Source of the DNA: CAVRZY01 sp963725415
Lineage (GTDB): Bacteria > Acidobacteriota > Terriglobia > Bryobacterales > Bryobacteraceae
NCBI GenBank assembly: GCA_963725415.1
Contig: CAVRZY010000022.1
Coordinates: forward strand, 1-51,294
Direction of reading: 5' to 3'
DNA: 51,294 nucleotides
Made by a program: the position numbers and the translations under genes. The first letter of the stretch is position 1, and every line of letters begins with the position of its first letter. The notes under the pieces were generated by a model. It worked only from the letters and a program-made list of their open reading frames with translations, did no database searches and was not told the origin of the DNA. Of this stretch, positions 39,975-48,080 are shown in pieces.

Positions 39975-41432
39975 ATGGAGCCCAAAGGCGACATCGCTTT
40001 GATCGGTCTGGCCGTCATGGGCCAGAACCTGATCCTGAACATGAACGACCACGGCTACACGGTAGTGGCCTACAATCGCACCGTCTCCAAGGTGGATGAT
40101 TTCCTGAACGGCGCCGCCGCGGGACGCGGCACCGTTCTGGGCGCGCACTCGCTGGAGGAGATGGTCAGCCTGCTGAAGAAGCCGCGCAAGGTGATGGTGA
40201 TGGTCAAGGCGGGCCAGGCGGTGGACGATTTCATCGAGCTGTTGCTCAAGCACCTGGAGCCCGGCGACCTGATCATCGACGGCGGCAACTCGCACTTCCC
40301 GGACACCATCCGCCGGACCAAGTACCTGGAGTCGAAGGGCCTGCTCTACATCGGCACCGGCGTCTCGGGCGGCGAGGAAGGCGCGCGACACGGCCCGTCC
40401 ATGATGCCCGGAGGGAGCCCGCAGGCCTGGCCGCTGGTGAAGGATATTTTTCAGGCCATGTGCGCCAAGACGCCGGTCGGGGAACCGTGCTGCGACTGGA
40501 TCGGCGAGGGCGGCGCCGGGCACTTCGTCAAGATGACGCACAACGGCATCGAATACGGCGATATGCAACTGATCTGCGAGGCCTACCAGTTGATGAAGGA
40601 AGGCGTCGGATTGACCAACCAGGAGATGCACGAGGTTTTCGCCGAGTGGAACCGGGGCGAGCTGGACAGCTACCTGATCGAGATCACTCGCGACATCCTG
40701 GGCTACCGGGACGAAAACGGTGAATACGTGGTGGACCAGATCCTGGACACGGCGGGCCAGAAGGGTACTGGCAAGTGGGGAGTGGTGGCTTCGCTAGACG
40801 CCGGGATGCCGCTGACGCTGATCGCCGAGGCCGTGTATGCGCGCTGTCTGAGCGCGCAGAAGGACGCGCGCATAGCCGCATCCAAGGTGCTCCAGGGACC
40901 CAAGGGCAAGTTCAGCGGGGACCGGAAGGCGTTTGTCGAGGACATCCGCAAGGCATTGCTGGCCTCCAAGATCGTCAGCTACGCCCAGGGCTTCATGCTG
41001 ATGCGGGAGGCTTCCAAGGAGTACCACTGGAACCTGAACTACGGTGGCGTGGCGCTGGTGTGGCACGGCGGCTGCATCATTCGTTCGGTGTTCCTGGGGA
41101 AGATCAAGGAAGCCTTTGACAAGAACCCGAACCTTCAGAACCTGCTGCTGGACGATTACTTCGGCGGCGTAATCGAGAACTGCCAGGAACCCTGGCGGCG
41201 AGTAGTGATGAAGGCCGTCGAGATGGGCGTTCCGGTTCCGGCGTTCACCACGGCGCTGGCGTTCTACGACGGCTACCGCAGCGAGCGGTTGCCGGCCAAC
41301 CTGTTACAGGCGCAGCGCGACTATTTCGGCGCGCATACCTACGAGCGGGTGGACCGGCCGCGCGGCCAGTTCTTCCACACCAACTGGACCGGCCGCGGCG
41401 GCGCCGTGTCGGCCAGCACCTACACGGTCTGA
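39975..41432 (+). CDS. gnd: 6-phosphogluconate dehydrogenase, decarboxylating
   Basis: Oxidises 6-phosphogluconate to ribulose 5-phosphate and CO2, making NADPH in the oxidative pentose phosphate pathway. The 485 residues match the long homodimeric form. Features: ALIGLAVMGQNLILNMNDHG with the NADP-binding NRT in AYNRTVSK, IDGGNSHFPDTIRRTKYL, the substrate site VSGGEEGARHGPSMMPGG and the catalytic HFVKMTHNGIEYGDMQL. AGGAG lies upstream of the ATG. It is divergent from the kinase operon and is followed by the kdsC-like gene after 70 bases. Confidence 0.96.
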   Translation: MEPKGDIALIGLAVMGQNLILNMNDHGYTVVAYNRTVSKVDDFLNGAAAGRGTVLGAHSLEEMVSLLKKPRKVMVMVKAGQAVDDFIELLLKHLEPGDLIIDGGNSHFPDTIRRTKYLESKGLLYIGTGVSGGEEGARHGPSMMPGGSPQAWPLVKDIFQAMCAKTPVGEPCCDWIGEGGAGHFVKMTHNGIEYGDMQLICEAYQLMKEGVGLTNQEMHEVFAEWNRGELDSYLIEITRDILGYRDENGEYVVDQILDTAGQKGTGKWGVVASLDAGMPLTLIAEAVYARCLSAQKDARIAASKVLQGPKGKFSGDRKAFVEDIRKALLASKIVSYAQGFMLMREASKEYHWNLNYGGVALVWHGGCIIRSVFLGKIKEAFDKNPNLQNLLLDDYFGGVIENCQEPWRRVVMKAVEMGVPVPAFTTALAFYDGYRSERLPANLLQAQRDYFGAHTYERVDRPRGQFFHTNWTGRGGAVSASTYTV

Positions 41433-41450
41433 GGGAATTCTTCGAGGGTT

Positions 41451-41481
41451 CCTCCGCGTCTCCGTGCCTCTGCGGTAAATA
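41451..41481. repeat. Intergenic CTCCGCGTCTCCGTG-type repeat
   Basis: The gap after gnd contains CTCCGCGTCTCCGTGCCTCT followed by GCGGTAAATAC, a word I recall as a widespread intergenic repeat in several bacterial phyla. One copy is seen here; a related CTTTGCG word lies at 50431-50505. Confidence 0.35.
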
Positions 41482-41502
41482 CTTTAGGGAGAACGCAACC
41501 AA

Positions 41503-42048
41503 GTGTTTGAGAATGTTACCGAGCTGGCGGCGAAGATCAAGCTGCTATTGATGGACGTGGATGGCGTACTTACCGATGGAAAGCTGTATAACCTGCCCGA
41601 TGCGACCGGCAAGATCGTCGAAACCAAAGGCTTCGACTCGCAGGACGGCATTGCGCTCCAGTGGCTGGCCGCAAAAGGCATTCAAACCGGGGCGATCAGC
41701 GGGCGCATTTCACCCGCCACCGAGGAGCGCTGCCGCCAGTGCCGGTTCAGCTACGTTTACCAGGGGCACGTCGAGAAAATCCCGATCTTCGAGCAAATCC
41801 TCGCCAAGGCGGGCGTGACGCCAGAGCAGGTGGCTTTCATCGGCGACGATCTCACCGACGTGGTCATCATGCGGCGGGTGGGGCTGGCCATCGCCACCGC
41901 CAACGCGCGACCGGAGGCTAAGCGCTGTGCGCACCTGGTCACCGAGAGGTCTGGCGGAAACGGCGCGGTGCGCGAAGTCGTGGAACTGATCTTGCAAGCC
42001 CAGGGACGCTGGGAGGAGATTCTCGAAAAGTACGAGGTCATCCCATGA
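41503..42048 (+). CDS. KdsC-like HAD phosphatase
   Basis: 181-residue HAD phosphatase of the KDO-8-phosphate phosphatase type, which removes phosphate from 3-deoxy-D-manno-octulosonate 8-phosphate in lipopolysaccharide synthesis. Motif I is LLLMDVDGVLTDGKLY; GAISGRISPATEERC and motif IV AFIGDDLTDVVIMRRVG follow. Its C-cap-free short length is typical of KdsC. Other members act on related sugar acids such as KDN, so the exact substrate is inferred. The start is a GTG with GGGAG upstream. Its stop overlaps the next gene (ATGA). Confidence 0.88.
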   Translation: MFENVTELAAKIKLLLMDVDGVLTDGKLYNLPDATGKIVETKGFDSQDGIALQWLAAKGIQTGAISGRISPATEERCRQCRFSYVYQGHVEKIPIFEQILAKAGVTPEQVAFIGDDLTDVVIMRRVGLAIATANARPEAKRCAHLVTERSGGNGAVREVVELILQAQGRWEEILEKYEVIP

Positions 42049-42701
42049 GCGAGACCGTAGGCATCCTGGTGCATGCGGCCCCCGGTCCTGGGGTTCTGCA
42101 TCAGCTCACGGGAGTGATTGCCCGCCGCCAGGGCGACATCACGCTGGTGGAGATCATCGAGAACCGCCCGCCGGAGGCCCGCATCTACTTTGAAATCGAC
42201 TTGCCCTCCCCTGCCGCGGAGCTGCTCGAGGAACTGCAAGGCCTCTCTGTGGTCCGGCAGGCGGTGCTAGTGAACACCTTTCAGAAGATCTACGGAAAGC
42301 GCATCATTATCATGGGCGGGGGCGCCCAGGTGGGGCAGGTGGCCATTGGCGCCATTTCGGAGGCCGACCGGCACAACATTCGCGGGGAACACATCTCGGT
42401 GGACACCATTCCGTTGGTGGGCGAGCAGGCGCTGGCGGATGCGGTCCGTGCGGTGGCCCGCCTGCCGCGCGCCCGCGCCTTGGTGCTGGCCGGTTCCTTG
42501 ATGGGCGGCGAGATCGAGCGCGCCGTCCGCGAAGTCCGAGCGCAGGGCCTGCTGGTGATCAGCCTGAACATGGCCGGCAGCGTCCCGGAGGCTGCCGATT
42601 TCGTCGTCACCGACCCGGTTCAGGCGGGCGTCATGGCGGTCATGGCGGTGGCCGACACCGCCAAGTTCAACGTGGCGCGGCTGACGCGGCGGGTGTTCTA
42701 A
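42045..42701 (+). CDS. ACT-domain protein, DUF5612-like
   Basis: 218-residue protein. Residues about 5-75 form an ACT domain (VGILVHAAPGPGVLHQLTGV, GDITLVEIIENRPPEARIYF), a fold that often senses amino acids. The rest has a Rossmann-like GKRIIIMGGGAQVGQVAIGA and a region (RAVREVRAQGLLVISLNMAG, PVQAGVMAVMAVADTAKFNV) that I recall from DUF5612 proteins. Function is unknown. It is translationally coupled to the kdsC-like gene. Its last 272 bases are duplicated at 43732-44003, on the far side of the PIN/Phd cassette. Confidence 0.8.
   Translation: MSETVGILVHAAPGPGVLHQLTGVIARRQGDITLVEIIENRPPEARIYFEIDLPSPAAELLEELQGLSVVRQAVLVNTFQKIYGKRIIIMGGGAQVGQVAIGAISEADRHNIRGEHISVDTIPLVGEQALADAVRAVARLPRARALVLAGSLMGGEIERAVREVRAQGLLVISLNMAGSVPEAADFVVTDPVQAGVMAVMAVADTAKFNVARLTRRVF
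42430..42701 (+). repeat. Direct repeat, left copy (3' end of the ACT gene)
   Basis: These 272 bases, starting CGCTGGCGGATGCGGTCC, recur in the same orientation and at the same length at 43732-44003. The first part is almost identical and differences gather toward the 3' end. Confidence 0.92.
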
Positions 42702-42716
42702 GGAGCGGGCCGATCA

Positions 42717-43124
42717 TCAGTCACCCGCGCGCAGTCTCTTCAACAATTGTGCGGTTGTGTACCACTCCACTCCCGCATCTTCGAAATCGCGGTCATTCGA
42801 CCAAATCGGAACGTCCAGGCATAGGGCCAACGCCAGGATCTCCACGTCATCGGGATCGCGGCCCCCGATGCGCCTTGCGGCTTCGGGAACCGCCGCAGCA
42901 TAGAGGTCCCCTTCAATCACTGCGACCGGCAGCGCCGCGACAGCGAGCAGCAGGACGTCTTGCGGAAGGCCCCTGTTTTTGGCCAGGTGCGCGGCGTACT
43001 CTTCCACCTCGGCGAACGTCGCCTTCGAGGTGAGCACCTCTACCTCGGGATCCTCCAAGATCAGCCTGGCCCTCCCGCCCAGGACAGCCGAAAGGAGGAC
43101 GTTAGCGTCGGCGGCGAGTCTCAC
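42717..43124 (-). CDS. PIN-domain toxin (VapC-like)
   Basis: 135-residue PIN-domain RNase. It starts MRLAADANVLLSAVLGG with the first acidic residue (Asp in ADAN). FAEVEEYAAHLAK supplies the second, DPDDVEILALALCLDVPIWS the third and SNDRDF the fourth acidic site, so the Mg2+ catalytic set looks complete. Expected to cut RNA when free of antitoxin. It follows and overlaps the Phd-like gene by 23 bases. It lies in the segment bounded by the 272-bp direct repeat. Confidence 0.85.
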   Translation of the reverse strand: MRLAADANVLLSAVLGGRARLILEDPEVEVLTSKATFAEVEEYAAHLAKNRGLPQDVLLLAVAALPVAVIEGDLYAAAVPEAARRIGGRDPDDVEILALALCLDVPIWSNDRDFEDAGVEWYTTAQLLKRLRAGD

Positions 43125-43377
43125 GGCGCGCCTTCCGCCAGGATTTGAAGTCCGCCAGGATGTCGTCTTCTCGGAGGGCCCGTCTCTTGAGTTGACGTGC
43201 CACCTCGGTGCTCAGCACGGCAAACAGCTCGCGCTTCAGTTCCAGGGGAAACGTAGCCTCCGGCCACGGAAAGAACACCCCGGCCAGCCGTCCCCGCCGC
43301 GTCACCAGGATAGGATCTTTCGACTTCAGCAGGCCGGTGGCCTGGTCCCGGAACTCCCGCACCGAACTGATGCGCAT
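43102..43377 (-). CDS. Phd/YefM-like antitoxin
   Basis: 91-residue protein: MRISSVREFRDQATGLLKSK, DPILVTRRGRLAGVFF matches the Phd/YefM DNA-binding fold (S.REFR....L.....P..VTR.G...). The C-terminal half is basic and helical (KRRALREDDILADFKSWRKA). It lies upstream of and overlaps the PIN toxin, the expected antitoxin-first order, and should repress the pair. Confidence 0.82.
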   Translation of the reverse strand: MRISSVREFRDQATGLLKSKDPILVTRRGRLAGVFFPWPEATFPLELKRELFAVLSTEVARQLKRRALREDDILADFKSWRKARRETRRRR

Positions 43378-43452
43378 GTGGTCACCCCACGGCCCATTAT
43401 ACTCCTGCGGGGCGACTCTGCGGGGACGCTCGAGGACTCGTTCCGCGGGCTG

Positions 43453-43649
43453 CTACCGCAACGCCGTATTCAGCACGAGAGCCTTGATGCGCCGAGCCCC
43501 ACTCGATAATTTTCCCGCCTGAGCATCGAAGCACGCCTGCGCCTCCGGAAGCGTGGGCCCGGGTCCACCAGGAAGCCCCCGTCAGATAAGTTGATCCGGC
43601 CTTCCCTGCGACACCAAAACCGCTTCCAGTTGTAGGGTATCCCCGTCAT
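43453..43649 (-). pseudogene. Relic of a large NTPase-like gene
   Basis: From an ATG at 43649 the frame reads MTGIPYNWKRFWCRREGR and INLSDGGFLVDPG. I recall this opening from the N-terminus of very large P-loop NTPase proteins, some near defence genes; the recall is not certain. The frame then loses sense. Another frame continues as PTLPEAQACFDAQAGKLSSG, ARRIKALVLNTALR and a TAG at 43453, which looks like a genuine C-terminus. The simplest reading is an N-terminus joined to a C-terminus after loss of the whole body of the gene. It sits inside the direct-repeat-bounded segment; the flanks 43378-43452 and 43650-43731 show nothing else. Confidence 0.5.
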
Positions 43650-43731
43650 CACTCTCCGTTCATTCATTCTACAGGCCCGGCGCACATTGAGAACAGTGCT
43701 ACGCGGCATGCGTCATCCCGGGCGGGCCCTT

Positions 43732-44003
43732 CGCTGGCGGATGCGGTCCGTGCGGTGGCTCGCCTGCCGCGCGCTCGCGCCTTGGTGCTGGCCGGTTCCT
43801 TGATGGGCGGCGAGATCGAGCGCGCCGTCCGCGAAGTCCGAGCGCAGGGCCTGCTGGTGATCAGCCTGAACATGGCCGGCAGCGTCCCGGAGGCCGCCGG
43901 TTTCGTCGTCACCGACCCGGTTCAGGCCGGCGTCATGGCGGTCATGGCCATAGCCGACACAGCCAAGTTCAACGTGGCAAGGCTGACGCGAAGAAACTTC
44001 TGA
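43732..44003 (+). pseudogene. Second copy of the 3' end of the ACT/DUF5612-like gene
   Basis: Encodes the last 90 residues of the 42045 gene (ARLPRARALVLAGSLMGGEI through TAKFNVARLTRRNF) without its ACT domain or the start of the second domain. It has the same length as 42430-42701 and its own TGA stop. The sequences are almost identical at the 5' side and differ more toward the stop (RRVF against RRNF). It may be the original gene end, displaced when a related gene end and the PIN/Phd cassette were inserted. It has no ribosome-binding site of its own that I can see. Confidence 0.88.
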
Positions 44004-44059
44004 GGAATTCACTCATTGAACATTGAATCAATGGCTCAATGACTCAATTTTTCAGTGCT

Positions 44060-44719
44060 TTATTCCGCTTCCAGCCCGAACTCTCTGAGCAACTCCTTCC
44101 GCGGGGAGGGATCGTAGAGGCGAACCCAGTACCTTCCCTTGGCCAGCCTGGGCGCCAAGAAGGATACCCGCTGGTGGATTGGCCCGGCGGAGGATTCCAG
44201 GACTGGATTGCCCCGAGCGTCAACCAGTTCGAGATGGTAGTTGGAAAACTGAGGCAGTTCGGTGGAGTCGATGAGCAGGACTAGCGGTTTCCCGGCTGGC
44301 ACACGAGCGTTGCCCGGGCCTTCGATGCCGCGCACGGACTCTAGCATCACGCTCACCGGCGGTGCAGTCGCTGTTCGGAAGATCCCCCGTGCACCGGCCA
44401 CCACAACAACCAGCAGGGCAGTTCCCACCACAACGGAAATCCAGGCCGGCTTGGGAAGGCCCACAGCCAGCCTACGCCACCAGTGCTCGCGGACTGGCAG
44501 CGGTTCAGCTCTTAGCTTCTGGGTCGTCAGACGGGCCGCCTGAATGAAGGCGTCCGTTTCCTCAAGCCGGTCCTGACAAACCGGGCAAATCAGCAAATGC
44601 TCCTCGAAAGGCCCCACCTCGGCCTCCGAGAGCCTCCCCATCGAATACTGCTCGAGCGTTTCTTCTTGAGCGTGGCGGTCAAGAAAACTGGGCATGGCAG
44701 CGGTTTTCCCGCGCTTCAT
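44060..44719 (-). CDS. Zinc-finger anti-sigma factor, membrane anchored
   Basis: 219-residue single-pass protein. The cytosolic N-terminus has an HX3CX2C zinc motif (H41, C45, C48 in EEHLLICPVCQ), the ZAS/zf-HC2 signature of anti-sigma factors that hold ECF sigma factors. A membrane helix spans about residues 92-112 (AWISVVVGTALLVVVVAG). The outer C-terminal domain is beta-rich (NARVPAGKPLVLLIDSTELP, RVSFLAPRLAKGRYWVRLYD). It lies 74 bases after the sigma factor gene. It should release the sigma factor on an external signal or proteolysis; the TPR-CHAT protease upstream is a candidate. Confidence 0.87.
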   Translation of the reverse strand: MKRGKTAAMPSFLDRHAQEETLEQYSMGRLSEAEVGPFEEHLLICPVCQDRLEETDAFIQAARLTTQKLRAEPLPVREHWWRRLAVGLPKPAWISVVVGTALLVVVVAGARGIFRTATAPPVSVMLESVRGIEGPGNARVPAGKPLVLLIDSTELPQFSNYHLELVDARGNPVLESSAGPIHQRVSFLAPRLAKGRYWVRLYDPSPRKELLREFGLEAE

Positions 44720-44793
44720 CGTGATCGCGCACCCCGTGTCCGATGGACTCAGAGTGCCCCATCGTAGCTAGTCTATCATAATCGCCAAAGTTC

Positions 44794-45495
44794 TCAAAAA
44801 AATGGAGGAATGGGCCGCCTTCTCAGTTTACGCTTACCCAACTGTCCAAAGCGCGCCTTGGCACGGGACTTCAGCAGGCGGAACTGAGTCTCGCTCAGGT
44901 TCATTTCTTCGCAGATCTGCTCCTGGGATTGCCCGAGCAGGTAGAAGCGAGTCAGGATCTCCCGGTCGCGGCGCGAGACGCTGCGCAAGACTTTCTCCAT
45001 GATCTCAAGGCGTTGCTGCGCGATGGCGTCTTCCTCAGGATTGCTGCGGCCGTCGGAGATGCCCAGCCCGCTCTGTAGACCGGCCTGTTCTCTGCGGCTT
45101 TGGACCGCGTTATCGATGTGAGCCACCACCTGCCGCCGAACCACCGTGCGCACGAAGCCCATCAGGCGTTCCGGTTCGCGCAGGTCGCCGTCGCGGATGG
45201 CCTGGACCACGATCAAGAAAGTATCGTGCACCTTGTCGTCGAGTTCCTGGGGCCCTAGTTGACGGCACAGGTAGAACCGGATTCCTTTGGAAAACAAGGC
45301 ATAAAGCTCCTCCATGGCGCGCTGGTCACCGGCCCGGATTCGAGCCACCAACTCAGGCCAGTCGGGGTTTGGGGGCGGCGAATTCGGCGCCTGCTCCTTT
45401 GTGGGGGCCTGTTCAGGCTCCTCAGACGGGCCTCCAGGCCGCAGCCCGAACTGCTGGGGACCGTTTTCGGGAGGCATGTGACATGTCGCCAGCAT
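44794..45495 (-). CDS. ECF-type RNA polymerase sigma factor
   Basis: 233-residue sigma-70-family factor. A Pro/Glu-rich N-terminus of about 45 residues precedes region 2 (ELYALFSKGIRFYLCRQLGP, LDDKVHDTFLIVVQAIRDGD) and region 4 with its helix-turn-helix (SRRDREILTRFYLLGQSQEQ, ICEEMNLSETQFRLLKSRAK). No region 1.1 or 3, as expected for ECF. It starts one base after the CHAT gene stop, so it is translationally coupled to the protease, and it is followed by the zinc-finger anti-sigma gene. It probably controls its own operon. Confidence 0.9.
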   Translation of the reverse strand: MLATCHMPPENGPQQFGLRPGGPSEEPEQAPTKEQAPNSPPPNPDWPELVARIRAGDQRAMEELYALFSKGIRFYLCRQLGPQELDDKVHDTFLIVVQAIRDGDLREPERLMGFVRTVVRRQVVAHIDNAVQSRREQAGLQSGLGISDGRSNPEEDAIAQQRLEIMEKVLRSVSRRDREILTRFYLLGQSQEQICEEMNLSETQFRLLKSRAKARFGQLGKRKLRRRPIPPFF

Positions 45496-45496
45496 C

Positions 45497-48020
45497 CTAG
45501 CCTCGCCCGCTCCCTATCAAGAAATAAGCAGCCCAATACCTTGGAAGTGAACGCCAAGTCCGGGAGTGAAGCATTTCCAGTTGCGCCCGTTGGAGAGCCA
45601 GCCCCGGGCGCGCGAAGGAATCACTCTTACCAGGTGGGCGTAAGTGTTTGTAGAATGCGAGAAAAAGTTCTCCTGAATCGTCCGGGGTGGGCCATCTGCT
45701 GGCGACCACGGCGGAAGCACCGGCCGCCAGCCAGGCCCGGGTAAGACCCATTAGGCCAGAGCCCGGAAGCGCCTCAGCCTGCCCGGAACTGCAACCACTC
45801 AGTACCACCAGACCCAGCTTAATGCGCCAGGATGCGATCTCGAGAGGACTCAATAGTTGCGCCTCTCCGCCGGGAAGCAGGCTCAGCGCAATCAGACCCC
45901 GCTTCTGTCTAGGGATGATATGGGTTGCGAGATGGAGAACCGAAGGCCCTCTTTCGAGAGCTTTTCGAAGCGCCTCTAAGGAAGCGTCGTGGCCCTCGAG
46001 GAAGACGGGGGCAACGGAGGCTGGACTCCCTAGTCGGGCGCAGGCTCTGATCTCGCGGCCGCTGCCCGCCAAACGAGCCATCTCGAGGTGCAGTTGGCCG
46101 GAGGCGCCGCCGACCCCCGAGGGGCCGCCGCGCCAGCGGGGATCAGCCATGTTGTAAATGGGATCGCCGAGTCCAACGAAAGGGCCGGACCGCCAGGGAG
46201 CCTGGGAACCGCTTTGCGGCGTGGAAGTGAGCATATGAGCACTGGGCGTGATTTCAAGGGCATGGCGTTCGATGAGGAACAAGGGACGGCCTTGCACGGA
46301 GCCCATCACCAACGCCGGGAATGGCAGCTCGAACAGGACGTCATCCAAGGCCAATAACCAGTTCGGCTTCCTGAGCGCAGTCGGTTTAAGCCCACCCAAG
46401 AGTCCCTCATACAAGCTCTTTCCCAGCACGTAAGCGTCATCGGAACCGCCCATTAGGGCCCGGACAAAACGCCCGACCTGGTCCCGGATGCGACTGCGCG
46501 AGGGCAACCGGCAGAGCTGGAAATCCTCCCGTGTCAGCCCCCAGAGGTAGGATTCGGCCTCCCCGAGGTGGAAACTTAGGAACGCCTCATCAGGCCGCAG
46601 AATTCTCTGGGTCTCTGAGCAGCAACCATGAGGGGCTGCTGCGCGGGAGGCCGGACGGGGCAGCAGAATCCAGACCGGCCTGCTGCTCCATCTCTCCCAG
46701 CCGGTTCAACAGCCGTTGAATCCTGTCTCTTGTGGAGGGCGTGTCCTTGCTGACCAAGGAGATCTCAGCGCTGCGCAATTCGCCCAGAGTCTCGCCGTAC
46801 TGCGGGGGCAGTTTGCGGCGCCAGTCCTCCGGTTCGGCCAGCAGACCGCGTAGGCTGGCAGCCCGGTTCTCCTCGGCCGCCTGGAAGGTTTCCCTGACAA
46901 GCTCGCTCCGGCCGGTCTGGGAATAGAGCAGGTTCCCAGCTTCGATGAAGGAGGAGTAAATCCCGTGGAGCCCCACCTCGAGACTGACGCGCACCGAATC
47001 GGCGGGCAGCACCTCCAGGCGCCAACGTGCGGCCAATTCGAGCGCGGCGCGAAAGTCCTCCGCCGCCTGTGCCAGCTTCCCCTGGGCCTTTCTGATCCGG
47101 CCGCGGTCGTAATAGAGCTGCCAAATCGGAACCAGAGGCGGTGAGTGCGGTGCCGCCAGGATGGCCTGCTCAATCAGTGTGCCAGCGGAAGCCAGATCAC
47201 CCTGGGCCAGGCGCAGTAAGCTCAGGGTCCGGTAGGAGAGAAGGATGGCCTTGTCACGCGTCATCTTCCGGAGCCGGAAGGCTTCCAGCAGAGGGCTCTC
47301 TGCGGCAGCCAGTTCTCCCCTCAACAACAGCTCATAACCAAGCTGATTCCACGCCAGCGCCTGGGTGGCAGAATCTCTTTGCCGGTCGGCTTCCTCGATG
47401 GCTTGGTAGAAAAGGGGAACAGCACCCTTCATGTCCCCGGTTTGGGCGCGGAGCCGGGCCAGTTGGGCCAGGAACTTCGGCCGGTATTTGGAGACAAGCT
47501 TGTCGTTCAGACCAGCCAATCCCTGCTCGGCCGCCTGGAGCGCTGCATCGAACTCCAGCATCTCGAGGTATAGAGCAGAGATGTTGGACGCGAGGACGAC
47601 GATCATCTCGCGGTCTGCCATCCTCTGCGCAAGCTCCCGAGCCTCGAGGTAGGCGTTCATGCCTCGGCGATACTGAAACATCCCCACCCGACAGGCGCCC
47701 AAGTTGTTGAGGAAGTGAATCTCTGAGGCGGTATCCCCTAGCTCGGTGGCACGCTGGCGGGCCTTCTCAAAGACCTCCGCCCCCTCTGAGTAACGTCTCG
47801 CCTGGAACAGGCGGTTTCCCTGATAACCCAGCTCCCGGAGCTGTTTCCTCTCGGGCGATGGCGGGGGATTGCGCAGTCGTGCTGCCGGAACGGTCCCCAA
47901 ACTCCTGGTCAAGACTCCGCCACCAACGAGCACAGCGACACCCAGCAATACAGCAACGAGAGAAACCAAAAAGGCTTTGACCTTTACGAGCCGTTTGACT
48001 TGGCAGGGCGTAGGAGACAC
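45497..48020 (-). CDS. Membrane-anchored TPR-CHAT protease, one frameshift
   Basis: Starts at a GTG (48020). The N-terminal membrane helix (KAFLVSLVAVLLGVAVLVGG) is followed by TPR repeats (residues 60 to about 430; LNNLGACRVGMFQYRRGMNA, ALAWNQLGYELLLRGELAAA). Near 46610-46650 the frame shifts by one base. The next frame, ETQRILRPDEAFLSFHLGEA, runs without a gap into a CHAT domain (YLWGLTREDFQLCRLPSRSR). This caspase-like fold keeps its His (VLHLATH) and Cys (VVLSGCSSG), so it should be an active Cys protease once the frame is restored. The total length, about 840 residues, is usual for TPR-CHAT proteins. The sigma and anti-sigma genes follow directly. Confidence 0.85.
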
Positions 48021-48065
48021 TTACCCTCTGGAAGTATTCCACCGGGAATACCTCCAGGAAATCAT

Positions 48066-48079
48066 ATCAGAGTTCTGAT
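48066..48079. promoter_or_regulatory. Palindrome near the CHAT operon start
   Basis: ATCAGAGTTCTGAT, a 6-2-6 palindrome, lies about 45 bases before the CHAT GTG and overlaps a -10-like TATGAT on the minus strand. It may be an operator or part of the promoter. It is short, so chance is possible. Confidence 0.35.
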
Positions 48080-48080
48080 G

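Noticed and set aside
39795..40631. N-terminal extension of the intact kinase
   Set aside because: It is antisense to gnd, is not kinase-like, and a good kinase start (MVGRTISHY) exists at 39794.
43732..44003. Insertion-sequence transposition as the cause of the 272-bp repeat
   Set aside because: A 272-base direct repeat is far too long for a target-site duplication and no transposase or terminal inverted repeats are present; recombination fits better.
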